Shown: positions 1 to 9,853 of the stretch, one piece after another | Layout of the letters: each line of letters starts with the position of its first letter | Numbering within the stretch: the first letter of the stretch is position 1 | Notes under the pieces: generated by a model | Database searches by the model: none | What the model saw: only the letters and a program-made list of their open reading frames with translations | What the model was told of the DNA's origin: nothing | Program-made: the position numbers and the translations under genes | NCBI RefSeq assembly: GCF_901709675.1 | Contig: NC_051103.1 | Span: 2,403,501 to 2,467,500, forward strand | Direction of reading: 5' to 3' | Origin: Syngnathus acus | Taxonomy: Eukaryota; Chordata; Actinopteri; Syngnathiformes; Syngnathidae | DNA: 64,000 nt

Positions 1-1049
1 CAATGACAACACAGCTCCATTGAGATGAGGCTACTTAGCATAAGTTAGCATGAGGCGTTCAGGTAGCATTAGCATTAGCAAGTCAGGAGATGCAAAAAAA
101 CGGAAATGTGTGTTCATGTTGTCTTTTGTGACTGAGTATGCGCATGCGTGCGCGCCGGCCTGGAACAACCAAGTGGGTCAGGACCAATCAAGCGCAAAGT
201 GGAGCTGGGGCGGGTCAAAATTGTTGGGCGCTCTTTCTGGTGGCGTCCAATCACAGGCAAGCTGTGACACAGCCAGCGGGACGGGACGCACATCCTGTTT
301 GCTCAAGTGGGCGTGCTCCTGCTCTGTTTGCTACTTTTTAAGCTTGGTTTGTTCTTGCGGCAGAGGTGAATAGACAGCATCTGAGCAGGCTTTTGAATCC
401 AAGTGAGCTTGAGGGTGAACATACGTTGGTGCGGGAACGGCCGCACGTGGCCCATTTTGGGGTCGTGAGAGCTTTGAAGATTTGATTTTAGAAATGGAAG
501 GCGGGCTTTCTGGATCGTTGCATGCAGAAGATGGGCACTTTGTCACCTTGGACAGAGGCGCCTGATTGGCAAGCAAAAAGCCAATCAATGCAAGTTAGAA
601 ACCTGATGAAATTTCCCAAAATGAAGGCCTGACAAAAGGCTGCATCTGGTTGCCAGGCCCACTTCAACGTGAATTTTGAAAATCCCGGCTGCTGACCACC
701 GCCGGTCCACATGACATCCACGCGAGCCACAAGCTCGTTAAAGTAGCGAGGATGCTAACACTTTAGCCTCTTCCACGGGCCCCATCCTGGTGTGTTTGCC
801 TTGTTTGGAATCGTTCATGCAGATGCCTGAATGGCGGTTTTGTCCACAAGCGCCGAGGGAGCGTCGCTAAATGGGACACGAGCGCGTGCACGGTCCGGCT
901 TGACACAGCCACTGTTACTGTGAAAAGTGACATCATCATTTGGCGTTGGTTGTTTAGTGCGAGTCGGACCACTGGAAGCCATCTTGTGTCGGAGGCAGCA
1001 AGTGTCTCATGTCATCACGCAGTCCTTCATTGTGTGTCCTCCTCCGCAG
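1..1049. other. sequence upstream of first coding tau exon
   Basis: No coding exon is recognised here. The stretch ends in a splice acceptor (ccgcag at 1044-1049), so at least its distal part is probably the intron between a non-coding first tau exon and the ATG exon. Short open frames lack homology and splice context. The tau promoter is either here or to the left of the window; I cannot place it. Confidence 0.5.
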
Positions 1050-1065
1050 CCTCACCGTCGCCAGC

Positions 1066-4000
1066 ATGGACCACGCCGCCACCAATGCCAACATGGCCGC
1101 CTTGAGCCTCAACGAGCACCATCACGAGAATGGCGTTGCAGGTAAACCTGGGCCTAGCCGCCCCCAAGTTAGGCCAGCCTCACGACCTCTTGTTTTGACC
1201 CCCAGCTCATGCCGCCAAGATGGATAATGGAGCCGCGGAGAAGGTACGTCATCGCCTGTCCTCCTTTAGCACTAGTGCTAATGTAGCATTGTGACGTCCA
1301 CACGGCCATCGTCCAATCAGAGAGCAACCTCACTGTCGTGTTTTTTTTTTTTTTTGCAAATTGCAGAAGTCTCAAACTCCGATGAGCAAAATGTCCATCA
1401 GAGCTCAGCCAGGTACATCCACTCCGAGATGATCAATAGAAACACGACCCAACCCGTCACGTGAGCGGTGTCACGTGACCCACGTCCGCTCTACGCTCCA
1501 GATGCCACCAGCGGCCAGAGCAGTCCCGGGACACCCAAGTCTCCCTCCAGTCAGGCGTTGGCCGGCAAGCCGGCGGGCGATGCCCACAAGGTGAAGAAAG
1601 TAGCAGTGGTGCGGAGTTCCCCAAAGTCGCCCGGTTCCCTGAAGACCCCGACCACTCTGGCAGCCGCGCCACCCATGCCGGACCTGAAGACAGTCAAGTC
1701 AAAGATCGGATCCACCGGAAACATCAAGCACCAGCCAGGCGGTGGCAAGGTAAGCTTTCCGGTCGGTGCAAAACAGCGACGGGTGAGACTTTTGGGGCTG
1801 ACGCGGAGATGCTTCTTCTTGTGCAGGTGCAGATCCTGGACCAGAAGGTGGACTACAGTAACGTCCAGTCCAAATGTGGCTCCAAAGCCAACCTTAAACA
1901 CGTGCCTGGAGGCGGTAATGTGAGTGAGGCCCGTCGCCGCTTCGACATAGCAGCCACATAGCATGCCAAGCCAGTCAAGGTGGTGCTGCACTTTGCTTTC
2001 CTTCAGCTTCCTTCTTCTTCTTCTTCTTCTCGTGCAGGTTCAAATCCTGGAGAAGAAGTTGGACCTGTCAGGTGTCCAAGCCCGCTGCGGCTCCAAAGAT
2101 AACCTCAAGCACACCCCGGGCGGCGGCAAGGTGAGGCGCCATCTCGGTACTGCGTCGCACGCTCCTGGTAGGGGTCGCGTTCGAATGAACGCTCACGTCT
2201 TCAGCCGTCCCCCTTCGGTGCCTTGTCGTGGCGCCTGGACCTTTTTGGCGTGGTAACTGGCATCACTGCCGTGTTGACTTCCAGGTTGAGATTGTGAACA
2301 AGAAGTTGGACTTGAGCAACGTGCGTTCCCGCTGCGGTTCCAAAGATAATATTAAACATGTCCCCGGTGGCGGCAATGTGAGTAGCTCACTGCTGATGGG
2401 CTGATGGACAGCTCATAAGCCTCCCCCCCTCCCTTCAAGGAGCAAATCCTTGACCCCCCTCACCACCACCAGACCAGACCACAGCCATCTTTCACTTTGA
2501 ACACGAGTAGGCCTGCTACTGAAGCGCCCCTTGTGTGTCCGTCATGTTGCGTTCCCAATTGATCTTTGACCTGCCGGATGCGCCGCAGGGTAGCTGCATG
2601 ATGGGGAAACGTAGACGTGCCAAAATGGTGTGGCAGTGTGGCAACGTTCCGTGACTTGCCCATGAGTGATTTGAGCGTCGCCTCTGTTCTCCCGTCAGGT
2701 CCAAATCGTCCACAAAAAAGTGGACCTGAGTAGCGTGTCATCCAAGTGCGGCTCCAAAGCCAACATCCACCACAAACCAGGTGCACAAACGCATACATCC
2801 GGTCAAGTGGGTTGACCCACAATCACATGATGGGCTTGATGGTCGCTGATTTTGTGTCAATCAGGTGGCGGCAATGTGGAGATCAAAAATGAGAAGCTGG
2901 ATTTCAAAGTTCAATCCAAGGTGGGCTCACTTGGAAACATCAGTCACGTGCCAGGAGGTGGACAGAAAAAGGTAACATACCCCGAGACCTGCTAATTAGG
3001 GGTGCAAGGGTACACAGGAAAACCGTCCGGTTCGCTATGCATGGGACAATCGGTCCTAATGGACGACTTGTCCTTGTGCCTGTCCGAGCTGGACATTATA
3101 AATTCAGTTCATCCCAGATTTAAACAATTTCAATAAGACTACAGCAGCTACTACTCATACTTGTTCAAAAATATTTATTCCGAAACAATATATCATGCTT
3201 ATTGAGTATTGCTGAAGTTTGCTGCAATATTAGTAATAACAAATAGCATTTAATAATCCAGAATAATCAGAATACTCATTTGCGATGTAACAGTTAATGA
3301 TCAAATGAATAAATATGAGATTTATTTTGAAATGATAAAATCAGTCAACAAAAACAAATCCAATGCATTGCAACTTTATTTGGAGAGTGCATTTTACAAG
3401 AGCTGTTCACATCCAGCAATGGGACAATCACAACAATCATGAAACACAAGAGCAGAAGTCTGAAACCAAAGAATTAAAAAATGAAATTTAAAAAAAAAAA
3501 AAAGGGACAGTGAAATGAGTCGGCGCATACCGCGTGCGGGTGATTTGCAGTCTGCTTCGTCCCTCCTTCGGCGCATTCCTCCTCATCATCATCATTATTA
3601 TTTCAGTTTGCACTTGGATTTCATTTCTGTTGACTCCATCACGTTTATTTTTGTTGCATGCGTCTCACCCCTACCCTTACCTTACCCGGCCTAGCAAGGG
3701 AAGAAAGGCGAGCTGAGCCCTTCCCACGCCGCCGCCCCCTCTCACTCATCTCAGACAGTCTTGCCGGCAGCCACCAAGATGGAGGACGCCAGTAAGTAGC
3801 GACGCGTCGTCGTCATCGCCTCTGCGTGGCAGAACGATCAAGGCGCGCCATCTTCGGTAGCTGGCGTTCACATCACTCGCTTGCTTCTCCAATGAAACTT
3901 CGGACGGGCACAAAGGGCCCTGAAAGTGAGCCCCGTTGGTGACGAGCGTGCGCCTTTGTGTGTTTGCGTGCTCGCAGATCGAGAGCCACAAGCTGAACTT

Positions 4001-4178
4001 CCGTGAGGGCGCCAAGGCGCGCACGGACCACGGCGCCGAGATCATCTCCCTGGAAGACTCACCCACCCGCCAGCTCAGCACCGTGTCGTCGTCCGGCAGC
4101 CTCAACATGGCAGACCCGCCCCAGCTGTCCACACTGGCCGACCGGGTCAGCGCCTCGCTCGCCCGGCAGGGTCTGTGA
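1066..4178 (+). CDS. mapt: microtubule-associated protein tau, six-repeat form
   Basis: Tau binds and stabilises microtubules, mainly in axons. Ten coding exons join to 358 aa: 1066-1141, 1206-1243, 1367-1412, 1502-1749, 1827-1919, 2038-2130, 2285-2377, 2699-2780, 2865-2971, 3978-4178. The ATG has a good context (GCCAGCATGG) and lies 16 nt inside an exon with an acceptor, as in tau genes with a non-coding first exon. Exon 4 carries the proline-rich end ([13 protein letters not shown]) and repeat 1 ([19 protein letters not shown]). Three 93-nt exons each encode a repeat-2-like unit, then come repeat 3 (82 nt, split glycine codon) and repeat 4. The C-terminal exon encodes [20 protein letters not shown] and ends [15 protein letters not shown], which separates tau from MAP2 and MAP4. 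The N-terminal projection domain is very short compared with mammals. Repeat 4 lacks two residues after LDFK. Each 93-nt exon can be skipped without changing frame, so 3- to 6-repeat isoforms are possible. Whether this is the mapta or maptb copy is not decided. Confidence 0.93.
1827..2377 (+). repeat. mapt: three tandem 93-nt repeat-2-like tau exons
   Basis: Exons 1827-1919, 2038-2130 and 2285-2377 have identical length and phase. They encode homologous 31-aa units starting [14 protein letters not shown] and VEIVNKK and ending PGGGN, PGGGK and PGGGN. Mammalian tau has one such exon (exon 10), so two extra copies are present. This is intragenic exon duplication; it fits reports that fish tau can carry more than four repeats. 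Introns between them are about 118 and 154 nt. Confidence 0.9.
2998..3673. mobile_element. degenerate DNA-transposon remnant in tau intron
   Basis: The intron after repeat 4 contains an AT-rich insert unlike its surroundings. It opens with taggggtgcaagggtacac, resembling the common fish hAT-type terminus that starts GGGGTG(C/T)AA(C/G)GGTAC. A weak inverted match (tctcacccctaccc) occurs near 3664-3677. No clean target-site duplication is visible, so boundaries are approximate and the family is uncertain. Confidence 0.35.
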
Positions 4179-5210
4179 GGGCCCTGCCAAACTCCAACCC
4201 CCCCTCCTCTTCCTTGTCCCGCTGCGTCACCTTCCCCATCCTCCTTCTCACCGGACTTTTCGTAGCTTCTGTCACGGTTGGATCGTAATTCGCATTAGGG
4301 CCATTTGACTTGGAGTGTCACATTCACCGCCAATTGCTCTCAGCCGTTCGGGCCTTCCGAAATTTTAAAGTACAAAACAGTCCCGTTGATCAATTGCCAT
4401 CTTGGAGCCAATCATTTTAGCACCCCCGCATCTTAGCCTCTTTCATAGGGACGTTGGCTGCTGTCGTTGAATCCAAGTTGTCTTCACTTTCTTCCTTTGT
4501 GCCCGTTTTGAGGCTTGCCGGCCTGCCAATCTTCAGTCGTCACTATCTTGTCCGAGTTTGATGACAAAGTTGCCGCCGTCCGTTGCTCTTGGTGCGGGTC
4601 GGCGATGTTTAGAAACGTTGTTGGCCAAATGAGGAACGTCGAGCGCTTTTGAGCAGTATTGTCAGTTGAGTTGAGAGAAGTGAGCGACGCAAGTCAATTC
4701 CCCGTGCCGCCATTTTGTTGTCGATGTTTGATGCATATTTTCAGCTTCGTGTGATCGGAAATCCTTGGGCAGGTGTCCGACCTCATCTTCCGTAGAATAT
4801 CTATTTATAGTTCCAGTTGATTGACAGTCATGGGTCTTTGTAAAGTATATAGCCAATGGGGGGGGGGGTCCTGCTGTGACATCACTTCCTGCATGAGTTG
4901 CCAAAGGGAAGTGAAGCCAAGCGCCATTTGCTTTGGGTTTTTTCCACACGGAGCCGCCAGATTCGAAGCTTGTGCGTTTGCAGGGTAATGCCACTTTTGT
5001 CCACAGTGTGTCGTGTTTTCTTACCAGAGATGAGTTGCATGCTAACTAACTTCTAATGTGTCACTTGACGACCGAGACGAAGACGATGATCTCCGTGAGC
5101 CGGTTTCCATAGTAACCAACTCACACGCTGTACAGTGGTGCAAATGTGATTGTTGTATTTGCGCATTTAATGTTTGTGTTTGACAATAAAGGCTACCGAG
5201 TCACCCGAGT
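4179..5210 (+). other. mapt: tau 3' UTR with poly(A) signal
   Basis: About 1 kb of non-coding sequence follows the tau stop codon and ends at a canonical AATAAA (5185-5190) just before GT-rich sequence. A 10-nt G run lies at about 4859-4868. A minus-strand AATAAA (plus-strand tttatt, 5223-5228) sits only about 35 bp further on, suggesting a convergent transcript might end here too. Confidence 0.7.
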
Positions 5211-5747
5211 CTTTTTAGTAGTTTTATTCTTTGTTGGCGTTTGAGGTCTATAGCTAATAAAAAAAAAAGATATCGGCGCTAAAAGAATCTGTAGAGATTT
5301 AAGGACTTTTAGGAGATGAGGTTTACGACAAACTGACGCAGACACTTTTGGGATTAACTTCCTGTTATTTTTGTTTAGTTTTTCACCACGGCCCGTCAAC
5401 GTTTCTGTCGTCACCTTGTGTCCGGGAGCGGGGACTCCTTGCCACCAAAATTCATGTGCACTGTTGTTCACTTCAACCTGTGAACATATGAACGCCCTCT
5501 GCGTCGCATTCTGGATTGACTTACTCCACTTGCACAAAATCAAACATATTGCGCTGACCCCTTTGGAAATTATTGCAAGAGGAGGATTGTGAGTAAGACT
5601 TTGGGTGGTGGTTGGTCCTACTCTTCAGAAATTTAGCGACACTAAAGTTGTTACGGCGCCATAATCGGACAGGCAAACAAATGGCAGTTAGCTCATTGAG
5701 AACATTCAAAAGACAAGCTAACGTCAATTTTCCTCATCAAAAACACA
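5211..5747. other. intergenic, possible 3' end of a minus-strand transcript
   Basis: No recognised gene. On the minus strand a 68-aa open frame (5521-5727) is preceded by an acceptor-like gacgttag, and a minus-strand AATAAA lies at 5223-5228. The translation matches no family I recognise, so this is only a candidate terminal exon or UTR. Confidence 0.25.
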
Positions 5748-7362
5748 TACCGTATTTTCCGCCCTAAAAGGCGCACCTAAAAACCTAAAATTTTCTCAAA
5801 AGCCGACAGTGCGCCTTATAGGCCAGTGCGCCTTATATATGGATCAACTGATGAATTTGTTGATCCATACTGGTTGTACACAGTGCTCTGCCAAAATGTT
5901 TCAGTACGTTTTAGTACGACTAGTAAATTACAAGGTCGCATCGCTTCCCAGCATTACGGCAACTGTAGTCAGGGGGCGTCACCGAATAGCTGTTGTACCT
6001 GCGAGGCTATTTCATGTCAAAATAGGCTGCTCTGTTAATGTTTCGAGTAAATCTACTGATCGATATGGAAGAGAAACATAGGTAAGTAGTACCAATGCGT
6101 TAGATCGAACTTTAGTCAGTTCCGATCATTTTATAGGAGATCGTTTGAGAAACGCGATTGTTTACACTTTGCTGAGGCTCATGGGAGATTGCGAGCTGAG
6201 GCTCGTGAGACTTTGCGGATGGCTAATGCTATTGCGATAGCTGCTATACGTACCAGGCTATTTCATGTCAAAATAGGCTGCTCTGTTAATGTTTCGAGTA
6301 AATCTACGGATCGATATGGAAGGGAAACATAGGTAAGTAGTACCAATGCGTTAGATCGAACTTTAGTCAGTTCCGATCATTTTATAGGAGATCGTTTGAG
6401 AAACGCGATTGTTTACACTTTGCTGAGGCTCATGGGAGATTGCGAACTGAGGCTCGTGAGACTTTGCGGATGGCTAATGCTATTGCGATAGCTGCTATAC
6501 GTACCAGGCTATTTCATGTCAAAATAGGCTGCTCTGTTAATGTTTCGAGTAAATCTACGGATCGATATGGAAGGGAAACATAGGTAAGTAGTACCAATGC
6601 GTTAGATCGAACTTTAGTCAGTTCTGATCATTTTATAGGAGATCGTTTGAGAAACGCGATTGTTTACACTTTGCTGAGGCTCATGGGAGATTGCGAGCTG
6701 AGGCTCGTGAGACTTTGCGGATGGCTAATGCTATTGCGATAGCTGCTATACGTACCAGGCTATTTCATGTCAAAATAGGCTGCTCTGTTAATGTTTCGAG
6801 TAAATCTACGGATCGATATGGAAGGGAAACATAGGTAAGTAGTACCAATGCGTTAGATCGAACTTTAGTCAGTTCCGATCATTTTATAGGAGATCGTTTG
6901 AGAAACGCGATTGTTTACACTTTGCTGAGGCTCATGGGAGATTGCGAACTGAGGCTCGTGAGACTTTGCGGATGGCTAATGCTATTGCGATAGCTGCTAT
7001 ACGTACCAGGCTATTTCATGTCAAAATAGGCTGCTCTGTTAATGTTTCGAGTAAATCTACGGATCGATATGGAAGGGAAACATAGGTAAGTAGTACCAAT
7101 GCGTTAGATCGAACTTTAGTCAGTTCTGATCATTTTATAGGAGATTGTTTGAGAAACGCGATTGTTTACAGAGGGCTCGTTGGTTATTGGCTAGTGGATG
7201 CATACCGCAACCCTAGTCAACCTCAGTTTGATGCAGTATAGCTTCTATTTTATGCGCCTTATAATCCGGTGCGCCTTATATATGGACAAAGTTTTAAAAT
7301 GGGCCGTTCATTGAAGGTGCGCCTTATAACCCGGTGCGCCTTTTAGGGCGGAAAATACGGTA
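5748..7362. mobile_element. non-autonomous inverted-repeat DNA transposon
   Basis: The ends are perfect 30-bp inverted repeats (5748-5777 and 7333-7362; outer end TACCGTATTTTCCGCCC). Sub-terminal GGCGCACC and GTGCGCCTTATA(TATGG) motifs recur at both ends. The insertion is flanked by ACAT on both sides (5745-5748, 7362-7365) if the element starts at ACCGT, or by TA if it starts at CCGT, so the superfamily is not settled. No transposase frame is present. The interior is mainly a 251-bp tandem array. Exact terminal repeats suggest a fairly recent insertion. Confidence 0.8.
5988..7170. repeat. 251-bp tandem array inside the transposon
   Basis: The marker ggtaagtagtaccaatg begins at 6081, 6332, 6583, 6834 and 7085, exactly 251 bp apart each time, giving about 4.7 monomers. 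Units differ at very few sites. The variants alternate (gagctgag/gaactgag and ttccgatc/ttctgatc), which indicates a second-level 502-bp duplication. Each monomer carries an AG|GTAAGT splice-donor consensus on the plus strand. Confidence 0.9.
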
Positions 7363-8303
7363 CATTGTTTCTAAAAGTAAAAAATGGACCATCCCGGCTG
7401 GTTGATTGCTTTAAGGAAGCGTGACTTACATGTTAGTTGAGCTTCTTGTCTGGAGCTTGCTTGTTTACAAAGAGGCGGCCGCAGCATCTGCCCAGACAGG
7501 CCGGCTCTCGTGCAGCGACGTCTGCTCCATCTCAAAGGCTTGGACCGCACCTGGTGAGATGAAGTTGGAAGAGAATCATTGTAAATATTATTGCTCGGCT
7601 TAAGAATGCAAACTAAAACACAAAGCCAACACACAAAAACCAAACATACTTGACTGACTGCCACTCGCAAGATGTTGGGGGGCATGCACATATTCAAAGT
7701 GCACCTGAACGTGGCATCTGGGGAAAAGACAGATCAAGTTAGCAAACCACCAGGGTGGACATTTCATTAGGAACACCATGGCAATTACTTTGGAAGTTTC
7801 CTTTATTTTCTGGCATCTGACGACAAAGAATGACCAGGGGAAAAAATAATTAAAGAATTATAGTGGTGGGATCAGCAAATCCTGATATCGCATCAAAAAT
7901 TGTTCATAATGTTATTGTTTGCGCCCGGATCGAATTGGCGGTGGCTTCACACGTCACATCTGAAATAACTTTCCGACTCTAGAAAACCAGATGTATAAAG
8001 ATAGCTTGTTGAAACTGACCAATGTCAATGTTAGTTGCGTTGGGCGATGTTTTGGAGGGAATAATATTGTGTCGAAAAAGACGTACCACCTCGGTCGGCT
8101 CCTTTTCTCGATTTTTTCCGTCCTCTTCACACAAGCCATTTCTTCAATTGATAATTAGTATAGTCTTCTCATCAATACGAGAGAATTCGGCAATAGGGAC
8201 ATCGTTCTCGGACAGAATTAGGTTTACCTCATCCGTATACTGTTAGCATGCGGCTATCACGAGCGACACGCGCGACTTTAAGCCCGTTACCAAAGGTCTA
8301 GCG

Positions 8304-9589
8304 CAGGGGTGGGCAAACTACGGCCCGCGGGCCACATCCGGCCCACGGGACCGTTTAATCCGGCCCGCCAACCCTGAATTAATTGTATTAAACTTTTTTT
8401 TTGTCATTTTGCCTGCAATGACTGCGTTTCCCCAGTAGATGGGGAACCGCTCGCCTGCGCATTTACTACCGGAAGCCGTGTCAGAAAGCTCGGTGCACTC
8501 ACAAGTGCGTGTACGTACGTACTCAGTAGTACGGACATGGCGCACTCGCGCTCTATTTGTATCAGTCCCGAATTTAGAGCGTGGGCTGTGACGACAGCAT
8601 TCTTGTAATTCGCTCGCTGAGCTTTCAGATACAGTTTACGCTAAAGCCACCCACAAACCTTCCCCTGGAATCCTTCCATTAAAATGAGTGGCCCGAAGAA
8701 AAGAAGTGAGTGCCGAATGTTAAAAGAGTGGCCAATTTGGCTCGACGTACGCGACGTGACGTTCAGCCACATCAACCCGTCACAGATCGAGGTAAACGGA
8801 TCTCTCCTAAGAATTGCCACAACAAATTTTACTCCAGACTATGATGCACTAGCAAAAAAGGGAGACCAACAACACTGTTCCCACTGAAAATGAAGGGGAG
8901 GCTCTCAAGTTTGTTGTAAAAAAAAATGCATTTTGAATATGATTTGTACACATAGCAGGGATTGAAACTAGCGACCATTCTCATTTTCAAACAATGCAGG
9001 ATGCTCAAGGACATTGATGCACCAACTGTTTGCGACTAATCTTAACCTGTAAAGTTCTTAAGGCTTACTTTAAGGAAGTGTTTCCCGTTTCCTCACCTCT
9101 GTTACCAGGTGTTTGTGAGTTAAAACTCTGCTCTGATGTTCAGATACCCCTCACCGTGTTGCCGTTTTGATTACTTTATTTGGATGTATGCTTTCACCGA
9201 TTCTTCAAGATGATATATTTGGTCAGAATGTTTGCTGTTTGATGTGATCTCATAAGATAAACATTTTTCATTAATCTGACCTGCAGGCACTGAAATGATG
9301 GAGACTGTTATTCATAATAATAGTGTCGTATTTTATGAGAATCACTGATAGCAGTTTTTTAGTGTGTTTTTTTTTAATGCTGTTAATAAATGCATTTGTT
9401 TTCAAAAAACTTGTTTGGAATATCCATGCTTTACTACCTACTAAAGGCCAAAATCTTTTATGCAATGACCTTTACAGGTCGCTTATATTACTTCACACAA
9501 ACACTACGTCCATCTGCTCCTGGTTCGGCCCTCCGGTCCAAATTTAGAACCCAGTTCGGCCCGCGAGTCAAAAAGTTTGCCCACCCCTG
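8304..9589 (+). mobile_element. hAT transposon, internally deleted, with 8-bp TSD
   Basis: The element starts CAGGGGTGGGCAAACT and ends AGTTTGCCCACCCCTG. Both ends continue into GGCCCG-rich inner terminal sequence, the signature of Charlie-like hAT elements. It is flanked by an exact 8-bp duplication GTCTAGCG (8296-8303 and 9590-9597). At 1,286 bp with only a 67-codon frame, it is a deletion derivative and cannot encode transposase. Confidence 0.92.
8684..8887 (+). pseudogene. hAT transposase remnant, N- and C-termini fused
   Basis: The 67-codon frame begins MSGPKKRSECRMLKEW, like the start of hAT transposases of the ZBED5/GTF2IRD2-related group. It ends LLRIATTNFTPDYDALAKK, which resembles the C-terminal end of the same proteins. 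Everything between (BED finger, catalytic domain) is missing, so an internal deletion joined the two ends. It is not expected to be functional. Confidence 0.65.
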
Positions 9590-9853
9590 GTCTAGCGTCA
9601 TAAATATTGATTAAGTACGGTAATGTATATCTTACGGTATGTTATTGTAATTTTGTGTGAACAACAAGCAAGCAAAAAGCAACAAACCGTTGAAACGAAG
9701 CCGCTCCGTCGCCATCTTACTCACGCACCTGTTCTTGATGAACTTCCTGGCGCCTCCAATTGACCCACGGGAGTGACGTCACTTCCACCAGTTACGTCAG
9801 TTCCTTGTTTGGAGAGGTTTTGGTGTTTGGGTGTTGTCCGGTGTAGGTACCAT

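Larger units (their letters stand above)
7430..9853 (-). other. candidate minus-strand spliced unit of unknown identity
   Basis: Three minus-strand segments have good splice borders and share one open frame: A 9853-9729 (acceptor tatcgcag, donor ACAG|gtgcgtgag, 125 nt), B 7717-7650 (acceptor ttttccccag, donor TCAA|gtatgt, 68 nt) and C 7550-7430 (acceptor tctcaccag, donor ACAT|gtaagt, 121 nt). The frame runs A to C without a stop, but the product matches no family I know. Segment A contains a CRE-type TGACGTCA (9775-9782), so it could instead be part of a promoter or 5' UTR. The hAT element at 8304-9589 would lie in the A-B intron. Downstream exons and the end are not identified. It could be a lncRNA, a rapidly evolving gene, or chance. 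Confidence 0.25.

Noticed and set aside
1551-1991. 146-aa minus-strand frame over tau exons
   Set aside because: Antisense shadow of tau exons and introns.
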